From assembly GCA_027076245.1 (NCBI GenBank), contig JALTKC010000393.1, forward strand, positions 1 through 13,586: a DNA stretch of 13,586 nt. The letters are read 5' to 3'. Within the stretch, counting starts at the first letter, position 1, and every line of letters starts with the position of its first letter. Shown in pieces: positions 6,283 to 13,458 of the stretch. The stretch is from Gammaproteobacteria bacterium (GTDB taxonomy: Bacteria > Pseudomonadota > Gammaproteobacteria > GRL18). The notes below the pieces were generated by a model, which saw only the letters and a program-made list of their open reading frames with translations, was not told where the DNA came from and did not search any database. The translations under genes and the position numbers were made by a program.

Positions 6283-7814
6283 TGCAGACAACGATTAAAA
6301 ATTTAATGGCTCAAAGTCAGGTCGGCTTTGGTACCAGCGGTGCCAGAGGTCTGGTTAAGGATATGACCGATCAGGTCTGTTATGTCTATACTCTTGGATT
6401 TATCCAGTATTTAAAACAGACTCAGCAACTGACTGAACATACTCCCATCGCCCTGGCAGGTGATCTGCGCGACAGTACCCCGGCTATTTTAACGGCCTGT
6501 GCCAGAGCTATTAAAGACAGTGGTATCAAGGTCATAAACACCGGTTTTATCCCGACTCCGGCGGTGGCTCTATACGGTTTGCAGCATCAGTGCCCGGTTA
6601 TTATGGTCACCGGCAGCCATATTCCTGATGATCGAAACGGCATCAAGTTTTATAAGCTGGCCGGGGAAATCCTCAAAGAGGACGAAGGATTAATTAAAGA
6701 GCGGCTTATTGATTTACCCGATGCTATGTTTAATGAATTGGGGCAGTTCGCTGAATCACAGGATGCTCTGGGTGAAGTGGATAATACCGCCCGGGATGAA
6801 TATATTGAACGCTATCGGCAATTGTTTTCGGTTAATGCCGATAGCGGGTTAAATGCCGATAGCGGCTCAAAAGCATTTGGCGGACTTAAAGTCGGGGTTT
6901 ATCAGCACAGTGGCGTAGCCAGGGATATACTGCCCGATCTGCTGGAAGAGCTGGGCGCCGAAATCATAAAACTGGGTTATTCACAGCGGTTTATTCCAGT
7001 TGATACAGAAGCGGTACGGGAAGAAGATGTGCAACTGGCCCGTCAGTGGGTGCAGGAATATCAACTGGATGCCATTGTTTCTACAGACGGCGATGCTGAC
7101 CGTCCACTGATTGCGGATGAAACCGGCCGTTGGCTCAGAGGGGATATAGCTGGTTTATTATGTGCCCGGTACCTGCATATCGAGCATCTGGTGACACCGG
7201 TCAGTTCTAATACCTGTGCGGAAAAATCAGGGGCTTTTACAGAAGTTAAACGCACCCGAATCGGCTCCCCTTATGTTATAGAAGCCATGAATCATTTTGT
7301 ACAGGATGACTGTGCTGCGGTGGCCGGATACGAGGCTAATGGCGGTTTTCTGCTGGCTACACCGGTACGTCGTAATGGTTATTTATTATCACCCCTACCG
7401 ACACGTGATGCGGTAGTAGTATTATTAAGTCTGCTCCATGCTGCCGTTGAAAGCCAGTGCAGTCTGTCTGAACTAAGCATCCAGTTACCTCAGCGTTTTA
7501 CTTATAGTGCCCGTTTGAAAAACTTTGCAACACAAACCAGTCAGCAATTGCTGGAAAAATACACCTGCGGTAGTTATGAGCAGAATAAAGCGGCAATAGA
7601 GACAGATTTTGCAGTCTTAATTGAAAAACTGGGCAGTATCAGTGCTATTGATACCACCGATGGCTTACGCATCAGCTTTGAAAATGAAGATATTATTCAT
7701 TTTCGCCCTTCGGGCAATGCACCTGAGTTTCGTTGTTATAGTGAGTCTGATACGGAGGTGAATGCTGCGGATATTAACCGTATGGCCCTGCAGCGTGTTC
7801 AGGAACTTGGTTAA
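6282..7814 (+). CDS. manB: Phosphomannomutase/phosphoglucomutase family phosphohexomutase
   Basis: This 510-residue alpha-D-phosphohexomutase should convert mannose-6-P to mannose-1-P and so link the two activities of the upstream enzyme. GFGTSGARG is at residues 15-23. The phosphoserine loop VTGSHIPDDRNGIKFY (109-124) has Ser112 as the likely phosphorylated residue. The metal loop STDGDADRPL is at 267-276, the sugar-specificity loop GYEANGGF at 349-356, and the phosphate-binding loop RPSGNAPEFR at 475-484. The usual TASHNP/TGSHNP signature has Ile for Asn, as in some mutases I recall from polysaccharide operons. A tandem NADSG repeat at 185-195 marks a linker insertion. The start overlaps the upstream stop and lacks a clear ribosome site, which suggests translational coupling; Met9 at 6306 is an alternative. 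Phosphoglucomutase activity cannot be excluded. Confidence 0.88.
   Translation: MQTTIKNLMAQSQVGFGTSGARGLVKDMTDQVCYVYTLGFIQYLKQTQQLTEHTPIALAGDLRDSTPAILTACARAIKDSGIKVINTGFIPTPAVALYGLQHQCPVIMVTGSHIPDDRNGIKFYKLAGEILKEDEGLIKERLIDLPDAMFNELGQFAESQDALGEVDNTARDEYIERYRQLFSVNADSGLNADSGSKAFGGLKVGVYQHSGVARDILPDLLEELGAEIIKLGYSQRFIPVDTEAVREEDVQLARQWVQEYQLDAIVSTDGDADRPLIADETGRWLRGDIAGLLCARYLHIEHLVTPVSSNTCAEKSGAFTEVKRTRIGSPYVIEAMNHFVQDDCAAVAGYEANGGFLLATPVRRNGYLLSPLPTRDAVVVLLSLLHAAVESQCSLSELSIQLPQRFTYSARLKNFATQTSQQLLEKYTCGSYEQNKAAIETDFAVLIEKLGSISAIDTTDGLRISFENEDIIHFRPSGNAPEFRCYSESDTEVNAADINRMALQRVQELG
6834..6869 (+). repeat. Two tandem 18-bp units within the mutase gene
   Basis: Units 6834-6851 and 6852-6869 share AATGCCGATAGCGG and encode the repeated NADSG. 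The inverse copy GCTATCGGCA lies just upstream at 6811-6820, so TGCCGATAGC can pair with it. The repeat is in frame, in a linker between mutase domains. Confidence 0.8.
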
Positions 7815-7844
7815 ACGCATTGAGAAAATCACTGGAATCATTCT

Positions 7845-7866
7845 AACTTGCACTTTAAAGCAAGTT
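7845..7866 (+). terminator. Weak stem-loop after the mutase gene
   Basis: AACTTGC (7845-7851) pairs with GCAAGTT (7860-7866) around an eight-base loop, 30 bases past the stop of the mutase gene. The following bases (TATTG) are not a good U-tract, so termination may be partial. Confidence 0.4.
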
Positions 7867-7946
7867 TATTGTTAACCGCATCACAAAAATTATATCTGTT
7901 TTTTTATCCTGTGTGCTGTTTATTTTTAAATTACATTGTGCGCCTG

Positions 7947-7967
7947 TTTGTAAGTGTTTGATACAAA
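7947..7967. promoter_or_regulatory. Dyad resembling a degenerate GacA/UvrY upstream activating site
   Basis: TTTGTA-N9-TACAAA is a perfect dyad beginning TGTAAG, like the GacA box (TGTAAG-N6-CTTACA). The second half does not fully match, and the spacing is one base short. It lies about 130 bases upstream of the predicted small-RNA start, a reasonable place for such a site. Confidence 0.3.
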
Positions 7968-8054
7968 AGAAGAATGATTTTATTTTCTTCTGTGCAGGAT
8001 GGAATATCCGGTAAAAATAACCCCCTCCCCTTTTGGAGTAGTGGAGAACCCTAA

Positions 8055-8082
8055 TTGTTCTAAGTGGCACATTTGATAGAAT
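8055..8082 (+). promoter_or_regulatory. Predicted promoter of the small RNA
   Basis: TTGTTC (8055-8060) and TAGAAT (8077-8082) are separated by 16 bases, placing the start near 8089. Both boxes match the sigma-70 consensus only partly, so an activator may be needed. The rest of the 533-bp gap between the mutase gene and purH (7815-8347) shows no credible protein gene. Confidence 0.4.
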
Positions 8083-8088
8083 ATATAC

Positions 8089-8236
8089 ATCGATTAGGAA
8101 CGATTCTTAAGAGATTTTTAAGGAAGGCGTAAGAAGGAGCGATAATGGAGTACAGGGTTCAGGGATGAACCGCAAGCAGGAAAGCTTGGTAAGGAGGTAC
8201 AAAAGCGGCTATGAGTTTATCTCGGCCGCTTTTTTT
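8089..8236 (+). ncRNA. Candidate CsrA/RsmA-sequestering small RNA (CsrB/RsmY/RsmZ-like)
   Basis: About 148 bases are predicted from a start near 8089 to the T-run of a strong terminator. Seven GGA motifs fall at 8097, 8122, 8136, 8147, 8163, 8179 and 8193. Three sit in predicted hairpin loops. ATCG/CGAT frames AGGAA at 8089-8104. GGTTCA-GGGA-TGAACC lies at 8156-8171 and closely resembles the CsrB repeat hairpins. CAAGC/GCTTG frames AGGAAA at 8173-8188. RNAs of this family bind several CsrA/RsmA dimers and so relieve translational repression of target mRNAs; they are usually induced by a GacA/UvrY-type regulator. Size and design fit RsmY/RsmZ better than the longer CsrB. The start is a prediction; the GGA cluster, hairpins and terminator are seen directly. 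I cannot assign an exact family. Confidence 0.75.
8201..8236 (+). terminator. Strong intrinsic terminator, probably bidirectional
   Basis: AAAAGCGGC (8201-8209) pairs with GCCGCTTTT (8225-8233). GAG/CTC continues the stem inside, around TTTAT, and a seven-T run (8230-8236) follows on the plus strand. It ends the small RNA. Read from the other side the stem is followed by TTTT, so it may also stop purH transcripts arriving on the minus strand; purH ends at 8348. Confidence 0.88.
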
Positions 8237-8347
8237 ATGCCTGAAGCTTTTATCTGTACTCGTTCATACCTGTTTGATAAGTTCAGGATTGTTTAGTTAT
8301 GATTCATATTGTAAATTATTCCAGCACATACAATAATCTCAACGCTT

Positions 8348-9919
8348 TTAATGCCTAAAATGCCGCATCCCCGTAAACACCATAGCAATACCATGCTCAT
8401 CGGCAGCATCAATCACTTCCTGGTCACGCATAGAGCCGCCGGGCTGAATCACGGCACTGATCCCGGCTTCAGCGGCAGAGTCCAGGCCGTCGCGGAAGGG
8501 GAAAAAGGCATCGGAGGCCATGACTGAACCGGCCACTTCCAGATTTTCATCAGCGGCTTTAATACCGGCGATTTTGGCAGAGTATACCCGGCTCATCTGT
8601 CCGGCGCCAACCCCAATGGTCTGCTTATCCCGGGCATAAACAATGGCATTGGATTTTACAAACTTGGCTACTTTCCAGGTAAAGATCAGATCGGCCATCT
8701 GTTCCGGTGTAGGGATCTTTTTAGTGACGACTTTCAGATCAGCTTCCGTAATCATGCCCAGATCCCGTTCCTGTATCAGCAGGCCGCCATTGACCCGTTT
8801 ATAATCCCAGCCGGGTATCGGGGTGTCTGCCCACTGACCACAGGCCAGAACCCGGACATTTTTCTTGTCGGCCAGAACGGCTTGGGCTGCTTCATCAATG
8901 GCCGGTGCGATAATGACTTCCACAAACTGACGATCCACAATGGCTTTAGCCGTTTCTGCATTGAGTGTTTCATTAAACGCAATAATACCGCCGAAAGCTG
9001 AGGTGGGATCGGTCTGAAATGCCCGGTCATAGGCTTCCAGCTGAGTGGTACCTAAAGCGACACCACAGGGATTGGCGTGTTTGACAATGACACAGGCCGG
9101 AGCCTCATTAAACTGTTTAACACATTCCAGAGCGGCATCGGTATCCGCGATATTATTATAAGATAATTCCTTGCCCTGAATCTGGGTGGCTGTAGCGACA
9201 CAGGCGTCCTGGGGGCTGGATTCAACATAAAATGCCGCATTCTGATGGGGGTTTTCACCATAGCGCATCTGCTGGGACTGGTTAAACTGCATACTCCAGG
9301 TTTGTGGGAACAGCGCTTTAGTTTGATCATCATAATTAATGGCGCCCAGGTAATTAGCGATATGACCATCGTATTTAGCTGTGTGTTCAAAGGCCTTGAC
9401 CGCAAGCTGGAACAGGCTCTTTTGGGACAGCTCACCGGCACTGCTCTTCATTTCATCAATAATGCCGTCATAATCGTCCGGGTTAACCACAATGGCCACG
9501 CTTTCATGGTTTTTGGCCGCCGCCCGTACCATAGTCGGGCCACCGATATCAATATTTTCAATGGCTGTGGCCAGGTCGCAATCCGGGTTGGCGACAGTCG
9601 CTTCAAAAGGATACAGATTCACTACGACCATATCGATGGCATCAATGCCGTGTTCCTGCATGACCGCATCGTCCACACCGCGTCGGCCTAAAATACCGCC
9701 GTGTACCTTGGGATGTAGTGTTTTAACGCGCCCATCCATCATTTCAGGAAAGCCAGTATAGTCGGATACTTCTGTCACCGGAATATTATTATCCTGCAGC
9801 AGTTTAGCCGTACCTCCGGTGGAAAGGATATTGACCTGCATTTCAGTCAGAGCTTTGGCGAATTCAATAATATTGTCTTTATTTGAGACAGAGATCAGTG
9901 CGGTTTTAATAACAGCCAT
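8348..9919 (-). CDS. purH: Bifunctional AICAR formyltransferase / IMP cyclohydrolase
   Basis: This 523-residue enzyme catalyses the last two steps of purine synthesis, AICAR to FAICAR (using 10-formyl-THF) and FAICAR to IMP. The N-terminal MGS-like cyclohydrolase domain (about 1-200) has LSTGGTAKLL at 32-41 and DGRVKTLHPKVHGG at 62-75. The C-terminal transformylase domain has MRYGENPHQ at 218-226, catalytic Lys280-His281 in KHANPCG, VKSNAIVYA at 421-429 and SDAFFPFRDG at 469-478. Length is normal and no key residue is missing. The ATG at 9919 has GGAG eight bases upstream. It follows fis, as in many gammaproteobacteria, but a terminator after fis and a promoter in the gap suggest separate transcription. 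purD, its common partner, is not downstream; the small RNA and the convergent mannose genes are there instead. Confidence 0.98.
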   Translation of the reverse strand: MAVIKTALISVSNKDNIIEFAKALTEMQVNILSTGGTAKLLQDNNIPVTEVSDYTGFPEMMDGRVKTLHPKVHGGILGRRGVDDAVMQEHGIDAIDMVVVNLYPFEATVANPDCDLATAIENIDIGGPTMVRAAAKNHESVAIVVNPDDYDGIIDEMKSSAGELSQKSLFQLAVKAFEHTAKYDGHIANYLGAINYDDQTKALFPQTWSMQFNQSQQMRYGENPHQNAAFYVESSPQDACVATATQIQGKELSYNNIADTDAALECVKQFNEAPACVIVKHANPCGVALGTTQLEAYDRAFQTDPTSAFGGIIAFNETLNAETAKAIVDRQFVEVIIAPAIDEAAQAVLADKKNVRVLACGQWADTPIPGWDYKRVNGGLLIQERDLGMITEADLKVVTKKIPTPEQMADLIFTWKVAKFVKSNAIVYARDKQTIGVGAGQMSRVYSAKIAGIKAADENLEVAGSVMASDAFFPFRDGLDSAAEAGISAVIQPGGSMRDQEVIDAADEHGIAMVFTGMRHFRH

Positions 9920-9983
9920 TCAGGGACTCCAGTAATAGTTAGTGCAGTACACGGCTGCAGGGCAGACAGTGCAGGATCGGGAT

Positions 9984-10012
9984 ATAATAATGGGAAACGC
10001 AACATGAAACAA
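9984..10012 (-). promoter_or_regulatory. Predicted purH promoter
   Basis: On the minus strand, TTGTTT (10007-10012) and TATTAT (9984-9989) are separated by 17 bases. The leader to the purH ATG would be about 60 bases. It lies just after the fis terminator, which supports independent transcription. No clear PurR operator was recognised. Confidence 0.5.
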
Positions 10013-10053
10013 CACAAAAATGTTGTCTTAGTCACTACATAATAACGACACAG

Positions 10054-10080
10054 AAAAAACAGATAAAATCAGTTTATCTG
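10054..10080 (-). terminator. Intrinsic terminator after fis
   Basis: On the minus strand, CAGATAAA pairs with TTTATCTG (10060-10067 with 10073-10080) around a five-base loop and is followed by six T (10054-10059). It begins 16 bases past the fis stop. The stem is A+T-rich but perfect and the U-tract is clean. Confidence 0.75.
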
Positions 10081-10096
10081 TCAAAAACTGCTTATT

Positions 10097-10411
10097 TTAA
10101 TCATTTATATTGTATTGCTTCAGTTTTTTACGCAGGGTACCCCGGTTGATGCCGAGCATCTGTGCCGCTTTACTCTGGTTGCCATTGGTGTGACCTAATA
10201 CGGTTTCCAGCAGGGGTGCTTCAACCTCCGCCAGTACCAGTTGGTATAAATCATCAACACTATGACCTTCCAGATCCTTAATATAGCTGGTTAATACAGT
10301 ACGAACACAGTCACGCAGTACCGCAGTATCATTATTATTATCTATTTCGGTATCTGCGACGGGGGCGGGCATATCCTTAATATCAGCTAAAACATCTTGT
10401 TCAATGGGCAT
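10097..10411 (-). CDS. fis: DNA-binding protein Fis
   Basis: This 104-residue protein matches Fis along its length. The dimer core includes LRDCVRTVLTSYI and DDLYQLVLAEVEAPLLETVL (residues 32-72). The C-terminal helix-turn-helix is in NGNQSKAAQMLGINRGTLRK (76-95), nearly identical to the E. coli family signature. Fis is a nucleoid-associated protein that bends DNA and tunes rRNA, tRNA and many other promoters with growth rate. The N-terminal arm is slightly longer than in E. coli Fis (98 residues). The ATG at 10411 has only a weak upstream AGG, and Met14 has a ribosome-site-like AAGGA too close to use, so Met1 is preferred. It follows dusB on the same strand, but 198 bases apart rather than tightly linked. 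Confidence 0.96.
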   Translation of the reverse strand: MPIEQDVLADIKDMPAPVADTEIDNNNDTAVLRDCVRTVLTSYIKDLEGHSVDDLYQLVLAEVEAPLLETVLGHTNGNQSKAAQMLGINRGTLRKKLKQYNIND

Positions 10412-10609
10412 GGACTTAACCTAAAAAATTACGGTGAACCAAAAAGTAAAATAGTCTTGCGAGGAGATGCCTATTATAGACTTAAATTGGTCTTAAAGTG
10501 TCAGAAAATTCTCACATTTAAAAGCATTTTTGTTTTTTTTGACTTTTATCATAAATCTGGAAAATAATTTTATTTCAGGCCTGTTATTTGTGTGAAGAAC
10601 CGGACAGTC
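10412..10609 (-). promoter_or_regulatory. dusB-fis gap with candidate fis promoter and A-tracts
   Basis: A perfect -10 box TATAAT lies at 10473-10478 (minus strand) with no good -35 box at 16-18 bases; a TGACA-like box is about 20 bases away. Upstream, runs such as A8 (10533-10540) and A5 could form an UP element or bent DNA. The predicted leader is about 57 bases. A palindrome CAGGCCTG and an A+T-rich imperfect hairpin (about 10557-10580) follow dusB, but no T-run makes a terminator. fis is probably expressed both from dusB readthrough and from here. Confidence 0.45.
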
Positions 10610-11599
10610 TTAGTAGAAGAAATTTTTGACCATTGTATACTGTTTATCAGCATGATTAATTTGATTGATTGTCTTCCAGAATATCTCCCCACCGGGCAGT
10701 GGTTTTATAATAGCCGCAATATGTTTGCGGGCAATTCTCAGGCCGTGAGCCTCACCATAAAATTCATAGAGGTCATTCAGTAAGTTAAGCAGGATTTGGC
10801 CTCGTTCAGCAAAATCCGGTTCACTCAGGTGCTGGCCCGTGGTCAGATAATGGTTAATGTCAGCAAAAATCCAGGGGGCGCTTAATGCCTTGCGACCAAT
10901 CATAATAGCATCAGCCTGGGTGTAGTTAAGAACAAACTCGGCTTTTTCAGCACTGTCGATATCCCCATTGGCAATCACCGGCAGGTTGACAGCCTCTTTA
11001 ACCTGTTTAATGGTATCGTATTCAGCCTGTCCCTTATAGCCGCAGGCACGGGTTCGGCCGTGAATGGTCAGTGCCTGTATGCCGCTTTGTTCAGCAATGT
11101 GAGCAATGTTCAGAGCATTTTTATTATGAGGATCCCAGCCAGTGCGAATTTTAAGCGTCACGGGTACGGGCACGGCCTGTACAATGGTGCTGAGAATCTC
11201 TCTGACCAGCGGCTCATTTTTTAACAGGGCGGATCCGGCGGCTATATTGCAGACTTTTTTGGCAGGACAGCCCATATTGATGTCGATAATATCGGCACCG
11301 TGAGCAACATTAAAGCGGGCCGCTTCGGCCATCTGCTGTGGATCAGTACCCAATATCTGAACGCTAATAGGAGCCTGCTCACCCTGATGGTTTAAGCGGG
11401 AACGGGTTTTTAAAGTATGTTGAAGTTCGGCTTTGGAAGTAACCATTTCGGATACCGCAAGCGCGGCACCCATTTTACGGCAAAGCTGGCGAAAGGGTTT
11501 GTCTGTGATGCCGGCCATGGGAGCCAGAATAATCGGCGGCTGGCTGTTGGTTTGTGGTACTGGTTGTGGTGCCTGGATGGCCCAGGAGCCGATCTTCAT
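10610..11599 (-). CDS. dusB: tRNA-dihydrouridine synthase B
   Basis: This 329-residue FMN enzyme reduces uridine to dihydrouridine in the tRNA D-loop using NADPH. It has the TIM-barrel start LAPMAGITDKPFR at residues 25-37. The active-site segment DINMGCPAKKVCNIAAGSAL (106-125) includes the catalytic Cys111. TLKIRTGW is at 148-155, LTIHGRTR at 177-184 and VIANGDI at 208-214. The flavin-phosphate region reads IGRKALSAPWIF (234-245), where many DusB proteins have GRPWIF. The N-terminus has about 14 extra residues rich in Pro and Gln before the barrel. The ATG at 11599 overlaps the stop of the upstream gene (ATGA) and lacks a clear ribosome site, pointing to translational coupling. Its position before fis is conserved in gammaproteobacteria and selects DusB over DusA or DusC. 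Confidence 0.96.
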   Translation of the reverse strand: MKIGSWAIQAPQPVPQTNSQPPIILAPMAGITDKPFRQLCRKMGAALAVSEMVTSKAELQHTLKTRSRLNHQGEQAPISVQILGTDPQQMAEAARFNVAHGADIIDINMGCPAKKVCNIAAGSALLKNEPLVREILSTIVQAVPVPVTLKIRTGWDPHNKNALNIAHIAEQSGIQALTIHGRTRACGYKGQAEYDTIKQVKEAVNLPVIANGDIDSAEKAEFVLNYTQADAIMIGRKALSAPWIFADINHYLTTGQHLSEPDFAERGQILLNLLNDLYEFYGEAHGLRIARKHIAAIIKPLPGGEIFWKTINQINHADKQYTMVKNFFY

Positions 11600-13458
11600 A
11601 AATAATTAAACTGGAAACTCAGCAAGGCACCCGGATCGGGATCAACAATTTCCAGGTCTATTTTTTCAGTCTGGTTGGGTTTTATGCCAGCAATATAGGC
11701 AGTATTGCTGTTCAGATATTCATCAGGTCTGAACTGCCTGCGGGCAATAATTTCACCGCGAGGGTTAGAGAATATGACTTCCAGAACGGGGAATTGCTGG
11801 GTAAAGTCGGCCTTGTTTCTAAAGCTTAACTGGATCTCAAGGGCATCTTTTACTGAGGGGTGAGTGTGTACATCATGGTTAACAGTAATAATTTTATCCG
11901 GTGCTTTTCTTAAAGGCAGAACGCAGCCGGTAACAGGGCAAAGGGTTTCCAGCAAGGGGCGGTAATCGGGATTGTCAGCCAGCTGCATACTATTAAAATG
12001 CAGATACTGCGCGGCCAGCAGCAATAGCATCAGCAGAGTGGCAAACAGCCAGCCGAACAGGCTTGCCGGAGAACCTGACTTTGCGGCATTCTGATTTAAA
12101 AAAGAAGGAACCACCTCTTCTTCCATAACTGGAACGGTTGTGCTCTGGGTGCTCTCGGCTACGGCCTGTTCTGTAGTGTCTTCAAAGTCATGGTCAGAGC
12201 TGTCGGGCCTGGTTTTAGATTCTGTTTCAGTATGGGTTTGACTATCCTGAGTATTAAATTCCTGTTCCAGTTGTTCCAGTTGTTCCAGTTGATCCAGTTC
12301 AGCAAGAATATCATCACCGCTATCCAGCTCATCATCCAGAGAAACGCCTTCACTGGATAAACTTTTGTTGATGTCATTTAATTCTTCAATCAGGTTTTCC
12401 GGAGCAATATCTTCATGCTCCTGAGTTTCAATCAGGCTTTGCAGAATATCAATATCGCTTTCATCAATGGGTACCGTAGTATGACCGGTGGTGGCAGGCT
12501 GGACGGATTCTTCTTCAGGCTGTTCTGAAAAATCCACCAGTTCCAGTTCATCTTCCAGAGCAGGTTGTTCCGAACGATCAGCTTCGTCTGTCTTACTGTC
12601 CTGAACGTCCGGTTCTTCTTCCCTGTCTTCATCCACATTCAGGTTGCTCTGTATATCGAGTTCAGGTACTTCTTCTGTTTCAACCGGCTCAATATTATCA
12701 GCTATTTCAGTATTCGGTACTGCAGGCTCTGATGTGTCAGTGTCAATGGTGTCAATTTCCAGGGGCTGATTATCAGGTTCAAAATCTTGCGTCTGAGCAG
12801 AAAAGTTGTTTTTACTTTCCTTGTCATCGTTTTCAAAACGGGGTTCTGATAATTTTTCAGTTTCAGTTTCAGTTTCAGTTTCAGTTTCAGTTTCAGAAAC
12901 AGTTGCGTGTGCCTGAGTTTCAGGAGAATTTACTGCCGTTTCATCAGGTTGTGTTGATATATCCGGTTTTTCTGCTTTAGACTCCTGCCGTTCAAAGCCG
13001 ACGGATTTTCGGGCATTTTTTAATTCCTGGGTAGCGGCGGACAGGGATGCAGCAATGCGCTCCATTTTTTCCTTAATATCAATACTAGCCAGCGGAGGTG
13101 TGTAGTCTGTCTGGGAAATAGTGCCCGTGGTTTGTTCAGGTTCTGCATTGGCTGGTGTTGCTTCTGATTCAGGTGCGCTCTGTTCAGGTGATGCGGTCTC
13201 ACTTTCCTGAGGGGCAGCATCCTCTGTTTCTGGTTCTGAACCAGCTTCAGTATCAATTATGGGTGTCTGCTGTTCTTCAGGGATGCTGACGGCGGTTGCA
13301 AGCTGTGGAGAATCCGCCTCTTCCTCATTGTTGTAAAGGTTTTCCAGAGCATTGAATACATGATCGCATTTACCACAGCGAACCTTACCATTAGCAATAT
13401 CAAGGTATTCCTGAGTAATGGAAAAATGGGTATTGCAGTTAGGGCAATGAGTGTACAT
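11596..13458 (-). CDS. Zinc-ribbon, acidic, single-pass membrane protein (MJ0042/DUF3426 type)
   Basis: This 620-residue protein has three parts. A zinc ribbon lies at residues 1-36 with Cys5, Cys8, Cys28 and Cys31 (CPNC and CGKC). A long, highly acidic low-complexity region rich in Glu, Asp, Thr and Ser spans about 45-455. A membrane segment near 467-487 (LFGWLFATLLMLLLLAAQYL) is followed by a DUF3426-like domain that ends in LLSFQFNYL. The zinc ribbon should be cytoplasmic and the C-terminal domain periplasmic. The function is unknown; the family is often found beside prmA and dusB. The acidic middle is longer than usual in my recollection and contains two tandem repeats, (TE)n and (LEQ)n. 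The start gives MYTHCPNC, typical for the family, although the nearest AAGGA is about 13 bases away. The stop overlaps dusB. Confidence 0.85.
   Translation of the reverse strand: MYTHCPNCNTHFSITQEYLDIANGKVRCGKCDHVFNALENLYNNEEEADSPQLATAVSIPEEQQTPIIDTEAGSEPETEDAAPQESETASPEQSAPESEATPANAEPEQTTGTISQTDYTPPLASIDIKEKMERIAASLSAATQELKNARKSVGFERQESKAEKPDISTQPDETAVNSPETQAHATVSETETETETETETEKLSEPRFENDDKESKNNFSAQTQDFEPDNQPLEIDTIDTDTSEPAVPNTEIADNIEPVETEEVPELDIQSNLNVDEDREEEPDVQDSKTDEADRSEQPALEDELELVDFSEQPEEESVQPATTGHTTVPIDESDIDILQSLIETQEHEDIAPENLIEELNDINKSLSSEGVSLDDELDSGDDILAELDQLEQLEQLEQEFNTQDSQTHTETESKTRPDSSDHDFEDTTEQAVAESTQSTTVPVMEEEVVPSFLNQNAAKSGSPASLFGWLFATLLMLLLLAAQYLHFNSMQLADNPDYRPLLETLCPVTGCVLPLRKAPDKIITVNHDVHTHPSVKDALEIQLSFRNKADFTQQFPVLEVIFSNPRGEIIARRQFRPDEYLNSNTAYIAGIKPNQTEKIDLEIVDPDPGALLSFQFNYL
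12263..12298 (-). repeat. Four tandem 9-bp units in the acidic region (LEQ repeats)
   Basis: Four copies of TGTTCCAGT (plus strand) lie in a row, the last with one mismatch. They encode DQLEQLEQLEQ. The unit length keeps the frame. Confidence 0.85.
12855..12896 (-). repeat. Seven tandem 6-bp units in the acidic region (TE repeats)
   Basis: TTTCAG (plus strand) is repeated seven times without error and encodes alternating Thr and Glu. Six-base units can be gained or lost by slippage without a frameshift, so the length probably varies between strains. Confidence 0.92.

Noticed and set aside
7855..8070. 71-codon minus-strand frame in the mutase-purH gap
   Set aside because: The product is basic and unrecognisable, no ribosome site is evident, and the frame runs opposite to the small-RNA promoter region.
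8146..8169. Seven-codon reading frame (MEYRVQG) with an AAGGAG ribosome site inside the small-RNA region
   Set aside because: GGA motifs imitate Shine-Dalgarno sequences. The frame is very short, overlaps the GGTTCA hairpin and stops in it; the repeated GGA pattern is better explained as CsrA sites.
8211..8330. 39-codon reading frame starting within the terminator stem
   Set aside because: It would have to be read through a strong terminator, its ribosome site is too far from the ATG, and the peptide resembles nothing recognisable.
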